Part shown: piece by piece, positions 1 through 8,760 of the stretch
Position numbering within the stretch: position 1 is the stretch's first letter
Layout of the letters: every line of letters begins with the position of its first letter
From: CAIWHR01 sp035541655
GTDB lineage: Bacteria; Pseudomonadota; Gammaproteobacteria; Burkholderiales; Casimicrobiaceae
Direction: 5' to 3'
DNA: 15,323 bases
Assembly (NCBI GenBank): GCA_035541655.1
Contig: DATKMY010000021.1
Span: 1-15,323, forward strand
Program-made: the position numbers and the translations under genes
Notes under the pieces: generated by a model
Seen by the model: only the letters and a program-made list of their open reading frames with translations
Told to the model about the DNA's origin: nothing
Database searches by the model: none

Positions 1-2
1 TC

Positions 3-599
3 GCTTCCGCGCAGCTGATGGAGCGGCCGGAGCTGCACGAGGAGGACACGTGGGTCTACAGCCTTTACGAAGGCGGGAGCCTCGCGGACCCCGGCAACTA
101 CGAGTCCGTCGAGTCGTTCACCGTCGTGCGCGTCACGCCTACCTACTGGGGGGTGTCGACGGGGTATCAGATGGCCCGTTCGTTGACCTCGAAGCGCACC
201 GGAGAGACAAAGAAGAGCAGTTACCGGATTTCCCGCGACCTCAACGGATACGCGCGGCAGAACCCGGCGTCGCCGTTGCAGGAGGTTCTGTGGGTGCAGT
301 GGCCGCTCGAGCCGGGCCAGAGTTGGAGATTCGAGCGGCCGCTTGCAGCTGGAACCCAGATATGGGAGACGAAGATCAACGGCTGGGAAGACGTCGAGGT
401 TCCCGCCGGCAGGTTCCGAACGATCCGCGTCGACATCGACCTCGTGTCGAACCCGAATCCGCTGGTCACGTGGCAAACGAAGCTCTGGTACTCACCCGAT
501 GTCAAATCCTTCGTGAAGAAGACCGACTACGGCTTCTACGAGGCATCGGCGCCCATCCGCCGCGACACGCGCGAGCTGACGAGCTACACGTTGCATTGA
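3..599 (+). CDS. Secreted protein of unknown function, 5'-truncated
   Basis: The frame is open from the window edge. Before the first ATG at 18 it reads Ala-Ser-Ala-Gln-Leu, which looks like the end of a Sec signal peptide with cleavage after ASA, so the true start probably lies outside the window and the ATG at 18 is internal. About 198 codons are visible and end in TGA. The mature part has many Trp and Tyr residues and alternating polar/hydrophobic stretches suggesting an all-beta fold, with WVQWPLEPGQSW near the middle and LWYSPDVKSFVKK near the end. These resemble periplasmic beta-sandwich proteins of the DUF3108/TapB type, but I do not firmly recognise the family. It is convergent with the FAD oxidoreductase gene; the 128-bp gap holds only a weak 5-bp hairpin. 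Confidence 0.65.
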   Translation, partial: ASAQLMERPELHEEDTWVYSLYEGGSLADPGNYESVESFTVVRVTPTYWGVSTGYQMARSLTSKRTGETKKSSYRISRDLNGYARQNPASPLQEVLWVQWPLEPGQSWRFERPLAAGTQIWETKINGWEDVEVPAGRFRTIRVDIDLVSNPNPLVTWQTKLWYSPDVKSFVKKTDYGFYEASAPIRRDTRELTSYTLH

Positions 600-629
600 G
601 CTCGCCAGTTCGGGCTGTTGAATTACCGA

Positions 630-646
630 TGCCTACCGAGCAGGCA
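630..646. other. Weak hairpin in convergent gap
   Basis: TGCCT and AGGCA form a 5-bp stem around a 7-nt loop between two convergent genes. It has no T-tract on either side, so a terminator role is only possible. Confidence 0.2.
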
Positions 647-727
647 CACCTGGGCTCGTTGCGCGCGAGCGCACCGCTCTCGCCGGGCGGTCGATCGCAA
701 CCTTGCCCTGGCGGCGCCGCGCTAGAC

Positions 728-2077
728 CTAGCTCCACGGGAACGGGCTGTTGCTGACCGGGTGCAGCCTGCCCGCCGCGTAGCGCGAAAACCGGAACGGA
801 TCGAGGAGCGCGCGATGCGTTCCGAGTAGCTCGTCGGCGACCAGATCGCCGACGCCGATCATCTTGTAGCCGTGATTCGAATCCGCAATCACGTACACGT
901 TGTCGCGGAAGCGGTCGAACACCGGAAAGCTGTCCGGCGTGAAGCAGCCGATGCCGCCCGAAGGCTCGGTGCTGCGGTATTTGCCGTGCTGACCCTCGAA
1001 GCGCTTCTGGCAGAACGCGAGGGCGGAGGTCCACATGTCGGCGAAGTTGTCGTCGACGACGAACTCCGGCGATTTCGGTCCATACGGGTCGACGCGCACT
1101 TCGTCCGCCTCGCGCTCGACCCTCATCGGCATCGCGCCGCCCTGCACGCCGCCGAAGTGAAAATCCGGCTTGTAGTAGATCCCCCACAGCTTGTCGGTGA
1201 GCAGGCGGCCGTCGCGGTCGGAATGAAGCGGCGCGTCGGTGTCGACGTGCAGCACCGGAGGCATGCCCCCTTCGTTCGTCTTCTGGTAGTTGGGGTCGAC
1301 GCCGAGCGTGCCTTCCTGCAGCGCCATGTAGTGCCACATCCGCACGCCGTCGTGGACCTTGCCGTCGCGCCCCTTGACAGTGATCGTCTTCGGAAGCGCA
1401 AGCATGTTCCACAGCGAATTGATCCACGGCCCGACGGCGACGACGACCTCGTCGCACTCGATCGTTCCGCCCGAGGTTTCGACCGCCGTGATCGCCGTCG
1501 TTCCGTTGCCCGAACGGAATCCCGTCGCCGCGACGCCGCCGAAGATCTCGACACCGAGCGCTCTCGCCTTGTTCGCGAGCCCCCGCAGCGACGCCATGTT
1601 GTTCGCATAGCCGCCGCGCTTCTCGTGGAGGACCGACGTGATGTTCTTCGCTTGCCAGTCGTGGAAGATCCCCTGCATGTACTTGCGCGACGCGGCCTCG
1701 CCTTCGACGAACACCGATTCGTATCCGATCGCCTTCTGCTGCTCGTAGATCGTGCCGACCTGCGCTCGCATCACCTCGGGGCTGATCTGCATGTAGCCGA
1801 CGGGGTGATAGCTGTAGGCGTCCGCGTCGCCCTCCCACACGCCGACGCAATGCGCCATCAGCTCGCGCATCGCGGGCTGGTAATAGTTGTTGCGGACGAC
1901 GCCGCACGCGATGCCCGACGCTCCGGCGCCGATCGCGGTCTTGTCGACGACGACGATCCGCGCGCCGTCGCCGCCCCGCGCTTCGAGCCGCTGCGCGAGA
2001 TGCAGCGCCGTCGACAGTCCGTGAATGCCGGCGCCGATGATGACGTAGTCCGAGGATTCGGGAGGTTTGCGCATCAT
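728..2077 (-). CDS. FAD-dependent oxidoreductase, DAO family (sarcosine oxidase beta / dimethylglycine dehydrogenase-like)
   Basis: 449 residues, the usual length for single-domain DAO enzymes. A Rossmann dinucleotide motif GAGIHG is at residues 15-20, with VVVD at the end of the second strand (42-45). It is followed by GAGASG and a conserved RNNYYQPAM stretch typical of amine/amino-acid oxidising flavoproteins. Near the C-terminus, SNHGYKMIGVGDLVADEL is the second FAD-contacting segment. The family oxidises secondary or tertiary amines such as sarcosine, dimethylglycine or glycine; the substrate here cannot be read from sequence. The ATG at 2077 overlaps the MmgE/PrpD stop as ATGA, indicating translational coupling; a second ATG follows at once. 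It is the last gene of the betaine-type importer operon, which suggests a methylated amine substrate. No signal peptide, so probably cytoplasmic. Confidence 0.88.
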   Translation of the reverse strand: MMRKPPESSDYVIIGAGIHGLSTALHLAQRLEARGGDGARIVVVDKTAIGAGASGIACGVVRNNYYQPAMRELMAHCVGVWEGDADAYSYHPVGYMQISPEVMRAQVGTIYEQQKAIGYESVFVEGEAASRKYMQGIFHDWQAKNITSVLHEKRGGYANNMASLRGLANKARALGVEIFGGVAATGFRSGNGTTAITAVETSGGTIECDEVVVAVGPWINSLWNMLALPKTITVKGRDGKVHDGVRMWHYMALQEGTLGVDPNYQKTNEGGMPPVLHVDTDAPLHSDRDGRLLTDKLWGIYYKPDFHFGGVQGGAMPMRVEREADEVRVDPYGPKSPEFVVDDNFADMWTSALAFCQKRFEGQHGKYRSTEPSGGIGCFTPDSFPVFDRFRDNVYVIADSNHGYKMIGVGDLVADELLGTHRALLDPFRFSRYAAGRLHPVSNSPFPWS

Positions 2078-3513
2078 GCGATCGGTTGCAGAAGATCGTC
2101 GAGCAGTTCTGTGAGCTCCATGTGCTCGGAGGCGAGCCGGTGCACGGCGTGCTCGATTCGCGCCGCGCGCGCCTTGCCGAGAACGGGCTCGGCGTAGCTG
2201 CGATATTTGGTCAGGATTTCCGTGTCCGAAAGCGGGTTCTCGGCGCTTCCTCTTGCAACGGCGGGTTCGGAAGCGAGCGTGCGTCCGTCGGCGAGCGTCA
2301 CGCGCACGCGTGCCCAGCGCTCCGCCGGGAAGAGGCGCGAGAACGCGGCGTCCTCGGCGAGTCTCATCGCGCGCTGCAGGCGCTGCACACGCGGATCGCC
2401 GAGGCGCGGAGCGCTCACCTCGGCCGGGCCGATATCGCCGAAGACGAGCGCCGCGGCGATCGGGTGGCGCAGACTGTATTGCGCGTCTTCGGTGGTCGCC
2501 GCTACCGCCCGCGTGGAGCCGAGCGCAACCGCCTCGCGGAAGCTCTCGACCGAAAGCTCCGCGACATCGTCCGCAGCGAATCTGTGCGCGCGCTGCAACG
2601 CGAGCGCAGCTTCGATCGCCGGCTGCGCCCAGCGGCACACCGGGTAGGCCTTGAAGTATTGCTCGCGGATCCGCCACCGGATGCCGAGATCGCTCCAGAG
2701 CTCCCGCACATCCTCGCCTTCGACCGTGAGCGCCGGCGCGCCGGTGAACCCGCCGCTCGCCAGGAGCGCTGCAGCGACACCGGCGTGTGCTCCCCAGCCG
2801 GTGCCGTCCTTCACCATCGTAGGCGCATCGCACGTGCGCAGCATCTGGCCGCGGGGGCCGAAATATTCGGCGATGCCCAGCGCCTCGCGAAGTCGCGCCT
2901 CGTCGAGGCCGAGCAGGCGACCTGCGACGGCCGCGCAGCCGAGCGCGTTCCACGCGCCCGAGCAATGGTAGTCGGGAACCGTCGCATGCAGCGCGATCCC
3001 CGCGCGCGTCGCGATCTCGTAACCGAGCGCGAGACACGTCAGGAGCTCGCGGCCGTCGGTTTCGGCAGCGGGCTCGCCGCTCTGCGCGCCGTCGATCACC
3101 GCGAGGAGCGCAGGCAGGATCGCCGCGCCTGCGTGACCTTTGGTGAGCGGATGGCCGTCGTGTGCATCGAGCGCGTCGATCGTCGAAGCGCCGGCGAACG
3201 CCGTGCCGGCGAGACTCGCGCGCCGGCCGTCGAAGAGGATTCGCGCGTCGCGAGCGGCGCCGCACATCTGCGTAGCCGCGTACGCATCGGCAATTGCCGC
3301 TGCAGGCGCCCGGCTCCCGGCGGCGGCAACGCCGATCAAATCGATCAGGCAGCGCTGTGCCTGCTCGACGACATCGGTCGGAAGATCGCGAAAGACGACG
3401 CTGCGGACGAATTCGCAGGTGCCAGCCGCGGCGTTGCCCGTGGGACCGAGCGGTCCCGCGGACTTGGTCGGGACACGCGCATCGCGATCGCCTTCCGCCA
3501 TGAGCACGTCCAT
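2074..3513 (-). CDS. MmgE/PrpD family protein
   Basis: 479 residues, within the family's usual range of about 450-500. DAHDGH at residues 116-121 followed by KGHAGA at 125-130 is the family hallmark, and the helical N-terminal domain is recognisable (VEQAQRCLIDLIGVAAAGS). Characterised relatives include 2-methylcitrate dehydratase PrpD and cis-aconitate decarboxylase, so a dehydratase or decarboxylase of a carboxylic acid is likely. Most members beside transporters have unknown substrates, and no other methylcitrate-cycle gene is visible here. The ATG at 3513 is preceded by a GGCGAGG-like site; an alternative ATG at 3501 has no visible ribosome site. It lies 33 nt after the binding-protein gene and overlaps the oxidoreductase start by 4 nt. 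Confidence 0.88.
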   Translation of the reverse strand: MDVLMAEGDRDARVPTKSAGPLGPTGNAAAGTCEFVRSVVFRDLPTDVVEQAQRCLIDLIGVAAAGSRAPAAAIADAYAATQMCGAARDARILFDGRRASLAGTAFAGASTIDALDAHDGHPLTKGHAGAAILPALLAVIDGAQSGEPAAETDGRELLTCLALGYEIATRAGIALHATVPDYHCSGAWNALGCAAVAGRLLGLDEARLREALGIAEYFGPRGQMLRTCDAPTMVKDGTGWGAHAGVAAALLASGGFTGAPALTVEGEDVRELWSDLGIRWRIREQYFKAYPVCRWAQPAIEAALALQRAHRFAADDVAELSVESFREAVALGSTRAVAATTEDAQYSLRHPIAAALVFGDIGPAEVSAPRLGDPRVQRLQRAMRLAEDAAFSRLFPAERWARVRVTLADGRTLASEPAVARGSAENPLSDTEILTKYRSYAEPVLGKARAARIEHAVHRLASEHMELTELLDDLLQPIA

Positions 3514-3546
3514 GCGCCGAAGCCTCGCCGCCGCCCGCAGGGCCCG

Positions 3547-4437
3547 TCAGATCAAGCCGTTCGCCTTGAGGAAGCCTTCGGCGACCTCTTCCGGCGTCTT
3601 CTTGTCGACGTCGACGCTCGCGTTGAGCTTCGCCATCGTCTCGTCGTTCAGCTTCCCGGCGACGCTGTTGAGCGCATCCGCGATCTTCGGATTCTTGTCG
3701 AGGATTTCCTTGCGCACGACGGGCGTGAGGTTGTAGGGCGCCGCGTAGTTCTTGTCGTCCTTCAGCACGACGAAGTTGAACGCGGGAATGCGCCCGTCGG
3801 TCGCGAACACGACGGCGGTGTCGACCTGCCGGTCCTTCAGCGCCGAATAGGTGAGTCCCGTGTCCATCCGCTTGACGTTGTCGCGGTCGAACTCGAATCC
3901 GTACGCCTTCTGCCACCCGGGAAGCCCGTCGGGCCGTGCGTAGAACTCGGCGTTCGACGCGAACGTGAGCTTCGCGCCGCCGTTGACCGCCTTCGCGAGG
4001 TCGCTCATCGTCGCGATTCCGCGCTTCTGCGCATCGTCCTTGTTCATCGCGAAGCCGTAGGTGTTGTTGACCGCGGACATGTTGAGCCAGGCAATGCCTT
4101 TCGCGGCGTCGAGCTCCTTGATCTTCTGGTACGCGGCGTCGGCCGACGGAAATTTGTCGGTGATCTTGTAGTAGACGCCGAGCGCGGTCCCCGTGTATTC
4201 CCAATACACGTCGATCTGGTTGTTCTCGAGCGCCGCACGCACCGCGGCGCTGCCCATCCCGGCCTTGCGGTCCGGCGCGAATCCCTTGGCCTTGAGCAGC
4301 GCAACGGTCATCGCCGTCATGATCTGCTGCTCGGTGAACGCCTTGCCGCCGACGACGATCGTCTGCGCGGCCGCGCCGCAGCAGCAGAAAATCGCCAGCG
4401 CCGCGCCGGCGAGCCAACCGCCCAATAGCCGTTTCAT
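3547..4437 (-). CDS. Glycine betaine/choline-type ABC transporter substrate-binding protein (OpuAC/ProX-like)
   Basis: 296 residues. The N-terminus MKRLLGGWLAGAALAIF followed by CCCGAAA is a Sec signal peptide with likely cleavage after Ala24; it lacks a good lipobox despite the cysteines, so the protein should be free in the periplasm. The mature protein begins with IVVGGKAFTEQ and contains VYWEYTGT at residues 77-84, characteristic of quaternary-ammonium binding proteins of the OpuAC family (ProX, OsmX, YehZ), where aromatic residues cage the trimethylammonium head. The exact ligand (betaine, choline, carnitine or other) is not decidable. A strong ribosome site, GGAGGGG, precedes the ATG. 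The gene follows the second permease by 30 nt and completes the importer. Confidence 0.92.
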   Translation of the reverse strand: MKRLLGGWLAGAALAIFCCCGAAAQTIVVGGKAFTEQQIMTAMTVALLKAKGFAPDRKAGMGSAAVRAALENNQIDVYWEYTGTALGVYYKITDKFPSADAAYQKIKELDAAKGIAWLNMSAVNNTYGFAMNKDDAQKRGIATMSDLAKAVNGGAKLTFASNAEFYARPDGLPGWQKAYGFEFDRDNVKRMDTGLTYSALKDRQVDTAVVFATDGRIPAFNFVVLKDDKNYAAPYNLTPVVRKEILDKNPKIADALNSVAGKLNDETMAKLNASVDVDKKTPEEVAEGFLKANGLI

Positions 4438-4452
4438 CGCTTTCCCCTCCGC
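4438..4452 (-). promoter_or_regulatory. Strong ribosome binding site of the binding-protein gene
   Basis: On the minus strand GGAGGGGAAAGCG lies directly before the ATG at 4437. It is the best Shine-Dalgarno match in this operon, fitting the need for excess periplasmic binding protein over membrane subunits. Confidence 0.6.
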
Positions 4453-4467
4453 ACCCGTTGACGATTT

Positions 4468-5223
4468 TCAGGAATTCCGCAGCGGATTCACGCCGCGCGG
4501 CACGAGCCAATACTGCGCCTGACCGAACAAAAAATCCACGGCGACCGCAAGCAGCGCCGTCGGAATGGCGCCGGCGAGCATCATGCCATGTTCCTGCAGA
4601 TCGATGCCGGTGAAGATCAGCTCCCCCAGGCCCCCGCCGCCGATCAGGAACGCGATCGGCGCCGTGCCGACGTTGACCGCCATCGCCGTGCGCACGCCGG
4701 CGAAGATCACGAATAGCGCATTCGGGAGCTCGACGCGCGCGAGGACGGCCCGCGGCCCCATCCCCATTCCGCGCGCTGCGTCGAGCAGATGCTCCGGCAC
4801 CGCGCGAATGCCTTCATAGGTGTTACGGATGATCGGCAGCAGCGTCGCGATCCACAGGCCGACGATCGCCGGCAGCGCGCCGATGCCGAGGAGGCTCATC
4901 ATCAACGCGAGCTTGCCGAGCGTTGGGATCGACGTTGCCATGTTGACGGCCTGGATCACGCCTTCGGCGTAACGCCCCATCGACGGGCGCGACAGCCAGA
5001 CGCCGAGCGCGACGCCGCTCACGATCGCAGCCGAGCCCGAGATGCCGACGAGCAACAGGTGCTGCTTGACGAGATAAACGATGTCTTTCTTGTACCGGAG
5101 GATGTCGGCACCGAGCCCGCTCGTGTACAGGCCCCAGCCGATGGCGAGCGCGATGGCGCCGAGCACGAGTAGCGGCAGCGTCGAACGCGGCGCGGCCGCG
5201 ATCCCGAAAGGAACGACCTTCAC
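4468..5223 (-). CDS. Quaternary-amine ABC transporter permease (second permease)
   Basis: 251 residues with about six predicted membrane segments. The cytoplasmic coupling loop reads LLDAARGMGMGPRAVLARVELP, the EAA-type motif that contacts the ATPase. IIRNTYEGIRAVP and a Gly-rich IGGGGLGELIFTGI stretch are typical of the OpuBB/ProW/YehW permeases. The start is GTG at 5223, 31 nt after the ATPase stop; no in-frame ATG upstream fits, and the ribosome site is weak, so translation may depend on the preceding gene. It pairs with the permease at 6373-7032, giving a heterodimeric membrane channel in the inner membrane. Confidence 0.9.
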   Translation of the reverse strand: MKVVPFGIAAAPRSTLPLLVLGAIALAIGWGLYTSGLGADILRYKKDIVYLVKQHLLLVGISGSAAIVSGVALGVWLSRPSMGRYAEGVIQAVNMATSIPTLGKLALMMSLLGIGALPAIVGLWIATLLPIIRNTYEGIRAVPEHLLDAARGMGMGPRAVLARVELPNALFVIFAGVRTAMAVNVGTAPIAFLIGGGGLGELIFTGIDLQEHGMMLAGAIPTALLAVAVDFLFGQAQYWLVPRGVNPLRNS

Positions 5224-5254
5224 CGCGGCACGCTGCGTTGACGAAGAGGGTCGA

Positions 5255-6220
<966 letters not shown>

Positions 6221-6302
6221 CTCAGTGCCCGCCCGGCCGCCCGGAGGGCACCGTGCGCCCCCCCCGGGGAATGCGGCGAGTACAGGGCCGCAGGGCGCAG
6301 GA

Positions 6303-6345
6303 CAGCCTTGGGCTGGTCCCGCGAAGCGGGATGCGGCGAAGCCGC
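6303..6345. repeat. REP-like cluster of three short hairpins
   Basis: Three adjacent inverted repeats: CAGCC-TTG-GGCTG (6303-6315), TCCCGC-GAA-GCGGGA (6317-6331) and GCGGC-GAA-GCCGC (6333-6345). Two share a GAA loop. They fill much of the gap between the first permease and the ATPase. A run of eight C at 6258-6265 lies nearby. The arrangement resembles bacterial REP/BIME elements; only this copy is in the window, so repetition in the genome is inferred. Confidence 0.5.
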
Positions 6346-6372
6346 GCAAAGCGAGCGTGGAGGGTTGTTCAT

Positions 6373-7032
6373 CTAGGAAGCGCGCGCCTCCGCGCCCTTC
6401 GGCGTCAGCCGCCGCTGCAGCCACAGCAGCGAATAGTCGCAGGCGATCGCGAGGAGCCCCAACGTGAGCGCGCCGGTCAGCAATTGCCGGACGTCGGTCT
6501 GCGATATTCCGCGCGAGATGAACGTCCCGAGCCCGCCGGCGCCGATGTACGCGGCGATCGCGGTAACGCCGATGTTGATGACGACGGCAACGCGTATTCC
6601 GGCAATGATCACCGGCAGCGCGATCGGAATCTCGACGCGCGCCAGGCGCTGCGACACCGACATTCCCATCCCGATCGCCGCCGAGCGCAGCGCGGGGTCG
6701 ACGTTGCGGATCGCGGTGTAGGTGTTGCGGATGATCGGGAGCTGCGCGTAGACCATCGCAGCGATCACCGCCGGCAGCCATCCGATGCCATGCCCGATCT
6801 TCGACAGGATCGGGATCAGGACGCCGAAGAGCGCGATGGACGGGATGGTCATCACGATCGAGCCGAGGTAGAGGACCGTGTCGGCGACGCGCCGGCTCTG
6901 CGTGATCGCAATGCCGAGCGGGACGCCCGTGAGGATCGCGACGCCGACGGCGACGCTGACGATCGACAGATGCTCGAGCGTCCGCTCGCCGATCGCCGGC
7001 AGGTTGTGAAGGATGAACGTCAGCGTTTCCAT
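6373..7032 (-). CDS. Quaternary-amine ABC transporter permease (first permease)
   Basis: 219 residues starting METLTFILHNLPAIGERTLEH. A longer frame runs to an ATG at 7194, but its extra 54 residues are Arg/Pro/Ala-rich, unlike permease sequence, and cover the divergent promoter region, so the ATG at 7032 is preferred. About five to six membrane segments are predicted. The coupling loop LRSAAIGMGMSVSQRLARVEIP and IIRNTYTAIRNVDP match the OpuBB/YehY permeases, and IGAGGLGTFI near the end is typical. It is the first gene of the minus-strand operon, divergent from the methyltransferase gene. Its partner is the permease at 4468-5223; the two share the same fold and loop motifs. Confidence 0.9.
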   Translation of the reverse strand: METLTFILHNLPAIGERTLEHLSIVSVAVGVAILTGVPLGIAITQSRRVADTVLYLGSIVMTIPSIALFGVLIPILSKIGHGIGWLPAVIAAMVYAQLPIIRNTYTAIRNVDPALRSAAIGMGMSVSQRLARVEIPIALPVIIAGIRVAVVINIGVTAIAAYIGAGGLGTFISRGISQTDVRQLLTGALTLGLLAIACDYSLLWLQRRLTPKGAEARAS

Positions 7033-7156
7033 CGACGGTCTCGCGAACGCCGGCAAGTGTTTCAAAGGCGCACGCGTTTGTCCATCGAACGCCGGGCGCC
7101 TGTCCCGCGCACCCGAAGTGCGCCCCGACGCCGCGGCGACCCCGAGCGCGGTACGG

Positions 7157-7173
7157 TTGGCCGGCTCGGCCAA
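7157..7173. promoter_or_regulatory. 17-bp palindrome, candidate operator
   Basis: TTGGCCG and CGGCCAA form perfect 7-bp arms around GCT. It lies in the 186-bp region between the divergent importer operon and the methyltransferase gene and covers the -35 position of the promoter proposed below. This is the size and symmetry of a site for a dimeric repressor or activator. No regulator gene is next to it. Confidence 0.45.
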
Positions 7174-7185
7174 ACGTGAGATAGT
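7157..7185 (+). promoter_or_regulatory. Possible sigma70 promoter of the methyltransferase gene
   Basis: TTGGCC (-35, 4 of 6 matches) and GATAGT (-10, 4 of 6 matches) are separated by exactly 17 bp, placing the transcription start about 25-30 nt before the ATG at 7219. The matches are moderate; spacing and position are the main support. Confidence 0.35.
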
Positions 7186-7218
7186 CGCGAGCACTTCCGA
7201 AACCCCGATCGAGACGCC

Positions 7219-8274
7219 ATGACTTCACCAACGCCGCCGCGAACCTCCCTCCTCGACCGCCTCGACGCCGGCCCGGTGATCTGCGCCGAAGGCTACGTGT
7301 TCGAGCTCGAGCGCCGCGGCTACCTCCAGGCGGGCGCGTTCGTGCCGGAGGTCGTGCTCGAGCATCCGGAGGTCGTCACGCAACTCCACCGCGATTTCGT
7401 CCACGCGGGCTCCGACGTCGTCGAAGCGCTCACCTACTACGCGCACCGGGAGAAGCTGCGGGTCATCGGGCGCGAGCAGGATCTCGAGCCGATCAATCGC
7501 CGTGCGCTGGAAATCGCCAAGGCCGTCGCGATGGAAAGCGGCGCGCTGCTCGCGGGCGACATCTGCAACACCAACGTCTACGAGCCCTCCGACCCCGCGT
7601 CCCACAAGGCGGTGCGCGCGATGTTCGAAGAGCAGGTCGGGTGGGCGGTCGATGCGGGCGCCGACTACATCGTCGGCGAGACGTTCTCGTGGGCGCAGGA
7701 AGCGCTGATCGCGCTCGACGTGATCAAGCGCGCGAGCAAGACGGCGGTCATCACGCTCGCGATGCACCAGGCCGACGTCACGCGCGAGAACTGGACGGTC
7801 GCCGATGCGTGCAAGCGTCTCGCCGACGCGGGCGCCGACGTTGTCGGCCTCAACTGTATCCGAGGCCCCGCGACGATGATGCCGCTGCTGCGCAAGATCC
7901 GTGCGGCCGTCAAGACCCACATGGCAGCGCTGCCGGTGCCGTTTCGCACCCACGACGCACAACCCTCGTTCCAGTCGCTGCGCGACACGCACTGGCACTA
8001 CGCCGAGGGAAGCCGGCCGTTCCCGATAGCGCTCGATCCGTTCACCTGCAACCGCTTCGAGATCGGCGAGTTCGGGCGCGACGCGCTCGCGCTCGGCGTG
8101 CGCTACCTGGGCGTCTGCTGCGGGGCGGGTCCCCATCACATCCGCGCGCTCGCCGAAGCGGTGGGCAAGCATCCGCCGGCGAGCAGGTATTCGGCCGACA
8201 TGTCCAAGCACGCGTTCCTCGGCTCGCACGAGCGGATCAAGCAGGTGCAGAAGGACTACGCGAACAAGCTCTGA
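7219..8274 (+). CDS. Betaine-homocysteine S-methyltransferase-like protein
   Basis: 351 residues. The three zinc-binding cysteines of homocysteine methyltransferases are present: Cys213 in GLNC and Cys300/Cys301 in GVCCGAGPHHIRALAEA. The N-terminal half follows the BHMT pattern rather than MetH or MmuM: RGYLQAGAFVPEVVLEHPE, QLHRDFVHAGSDVVEALTYYA and LLAGDICNT. The expected reaction is transfer of a methyl group from betaine or a related donor to homocysteine, giving methionine and a demethylated amine, in the cytoplasm. Two positions contacting betaine in human BHMT appear changed here (Trp44 to Phe41, Tyr160 to Thr155; alignment by eye), so the donor may differ. The 30 residues after the barrel are specific to this protein. 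It is divergent from the betaine-type importer operon. The ATG at 7219 is kept although its ribosome site is weak. Confidence 0.87.
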   Translation: MTSPTPPRTSLLDRLDAGPVICAEGYVFELERRGYLQAGAFVPEVVLEHPEVVTQLHRDFVHAGSDVVEALTYYAHREKLRVIGREQDLEPINRRALEIAKAVAMESGALLAGDICNTNVYEPSDPASHKAVRAMFEEQVGWAVDAGADYIVGETFSWAQEALIALDVIKRASKTAVITLAMHQADVTRENWTVADACKRLADAGADVVGLNCIRGPATMMPLLRKIRAAVKTHMAALPVPFRTHDAQPSFQSLRDTHWHYAEGSRPFPIALDPFTCNRFEIGEFGRDALALGVRYLGVCCGAGPHHIRALAEAVGKHPPASRYSADMSKHAFLGSHERIKQVQKDYANKL

Positions 8275-8317
8275 AGGGCTGCCCGAGTTCCAGAACCCCG
8301 CAGCACCCGTTGCCGCT

Positions 8318-8731
8318 TCAATCCGCCCGCTGCCGAATGCTCGGATCGACCGCGTAGTAGTCGCCGGCGCTCGCGACATGAATCTGCAGGGCCGTCTTCA
8401 GGCCTGTCGGTGGATCAAGCGTGCCGGCGGCGATCGCCATGTAATCCTTCGCGAGCGGATCGTAGAACAGCGTGCCGCCGCACTCGACGCAGAAGCCGCG
8501 CCTGGCCTTTTCCGACGACCGATACCACTTGAGGCCCCGCGTTTCCACGATACGCAGCATGTCCTTTGGCGTCGCCGTGTAGGCGCCGATGTGGCCGTGC
8601 GTCTTGCGGCACATCGCACAGTGGCATTCGATGACGTCGCGCAGCGGGCCCAGAACCTCGTAGCGGACTGCGCCGCAAAGGCAGGCTCCAGTCGCGCGCA
8701 CGGCGGGCGCGGATTCGTCGGTGTTCGCCAT
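8318..8731 (-). CDS. GFA family zinc-binding protein
   Basis: 137 residues, the full length of a single-domain GFA (glutathione-dependent formaldehyde-activating enzyme/CENP-V-like) protein. The cysteine pattern is complete: GACLCGAVRYE (Cys17, Cys19), ECHCAMCRKTHG (Cys36, Cys38, Cys41) and CVECGGTLFY (Cys81, Cys84). These bind two structural or catalytic zincs. The founding member was proposed to help form S-hydroxymethylglutathione; most relatives have no proven reaction. Formaldehyde could arise from oxidative demethylation by the oxidoreductase of the left operon, but the gene is separate and on its own. Start is ATG at 8731 with an AGGA-type site upstream. It is convergent with the methyltransferase gene (43-bp gap without a clear terminator). 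Confidence 0.88.
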   Translation of the reverse strand: MANTDESAPAVRATGACLCGAVRYEVLGPLRDVIECHCAMCRKTHGHIGAYTATPKDMLRIVETRGLKWYRSSEKARRGFCVECGGTLFYDPLAKDYMAIAAGTLDPPTGLKTALQIHVASAGDYYAVDPSIRQRAD

Positions 8732-8760
8732 GGTGTCTGTCCTGGCCCAGCAATGAGCTC

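Noticed and set aside
2086..4428. A 780-codon open frame on the plus strand antisense to the MmgE/PrpD and binding-protein genes
   Set aside because: Its product is extremely Arg-rich with no domain, and it lies opposite two clear genes. Such frames are common in GC-rich DNA because stop codons are rare antisense to coding sequence.
2078..4510. Upstream extension of the oxidoreductase frame giving a 1260-residue protein
   Set aside because: The extra 811 residues are Arg-rich and out of frame with the MmgE/PrpD and binding-protein genes. The real start is the ATG at 2077, just before the FAD motif.
6221..7231. Extension of the ATPase frame upstream to 7231 (658 residues)
   Set aside because: The extension overlaps the first permease in another frame and lacks any domain; ATPase homology begins at the ATG at 6220.
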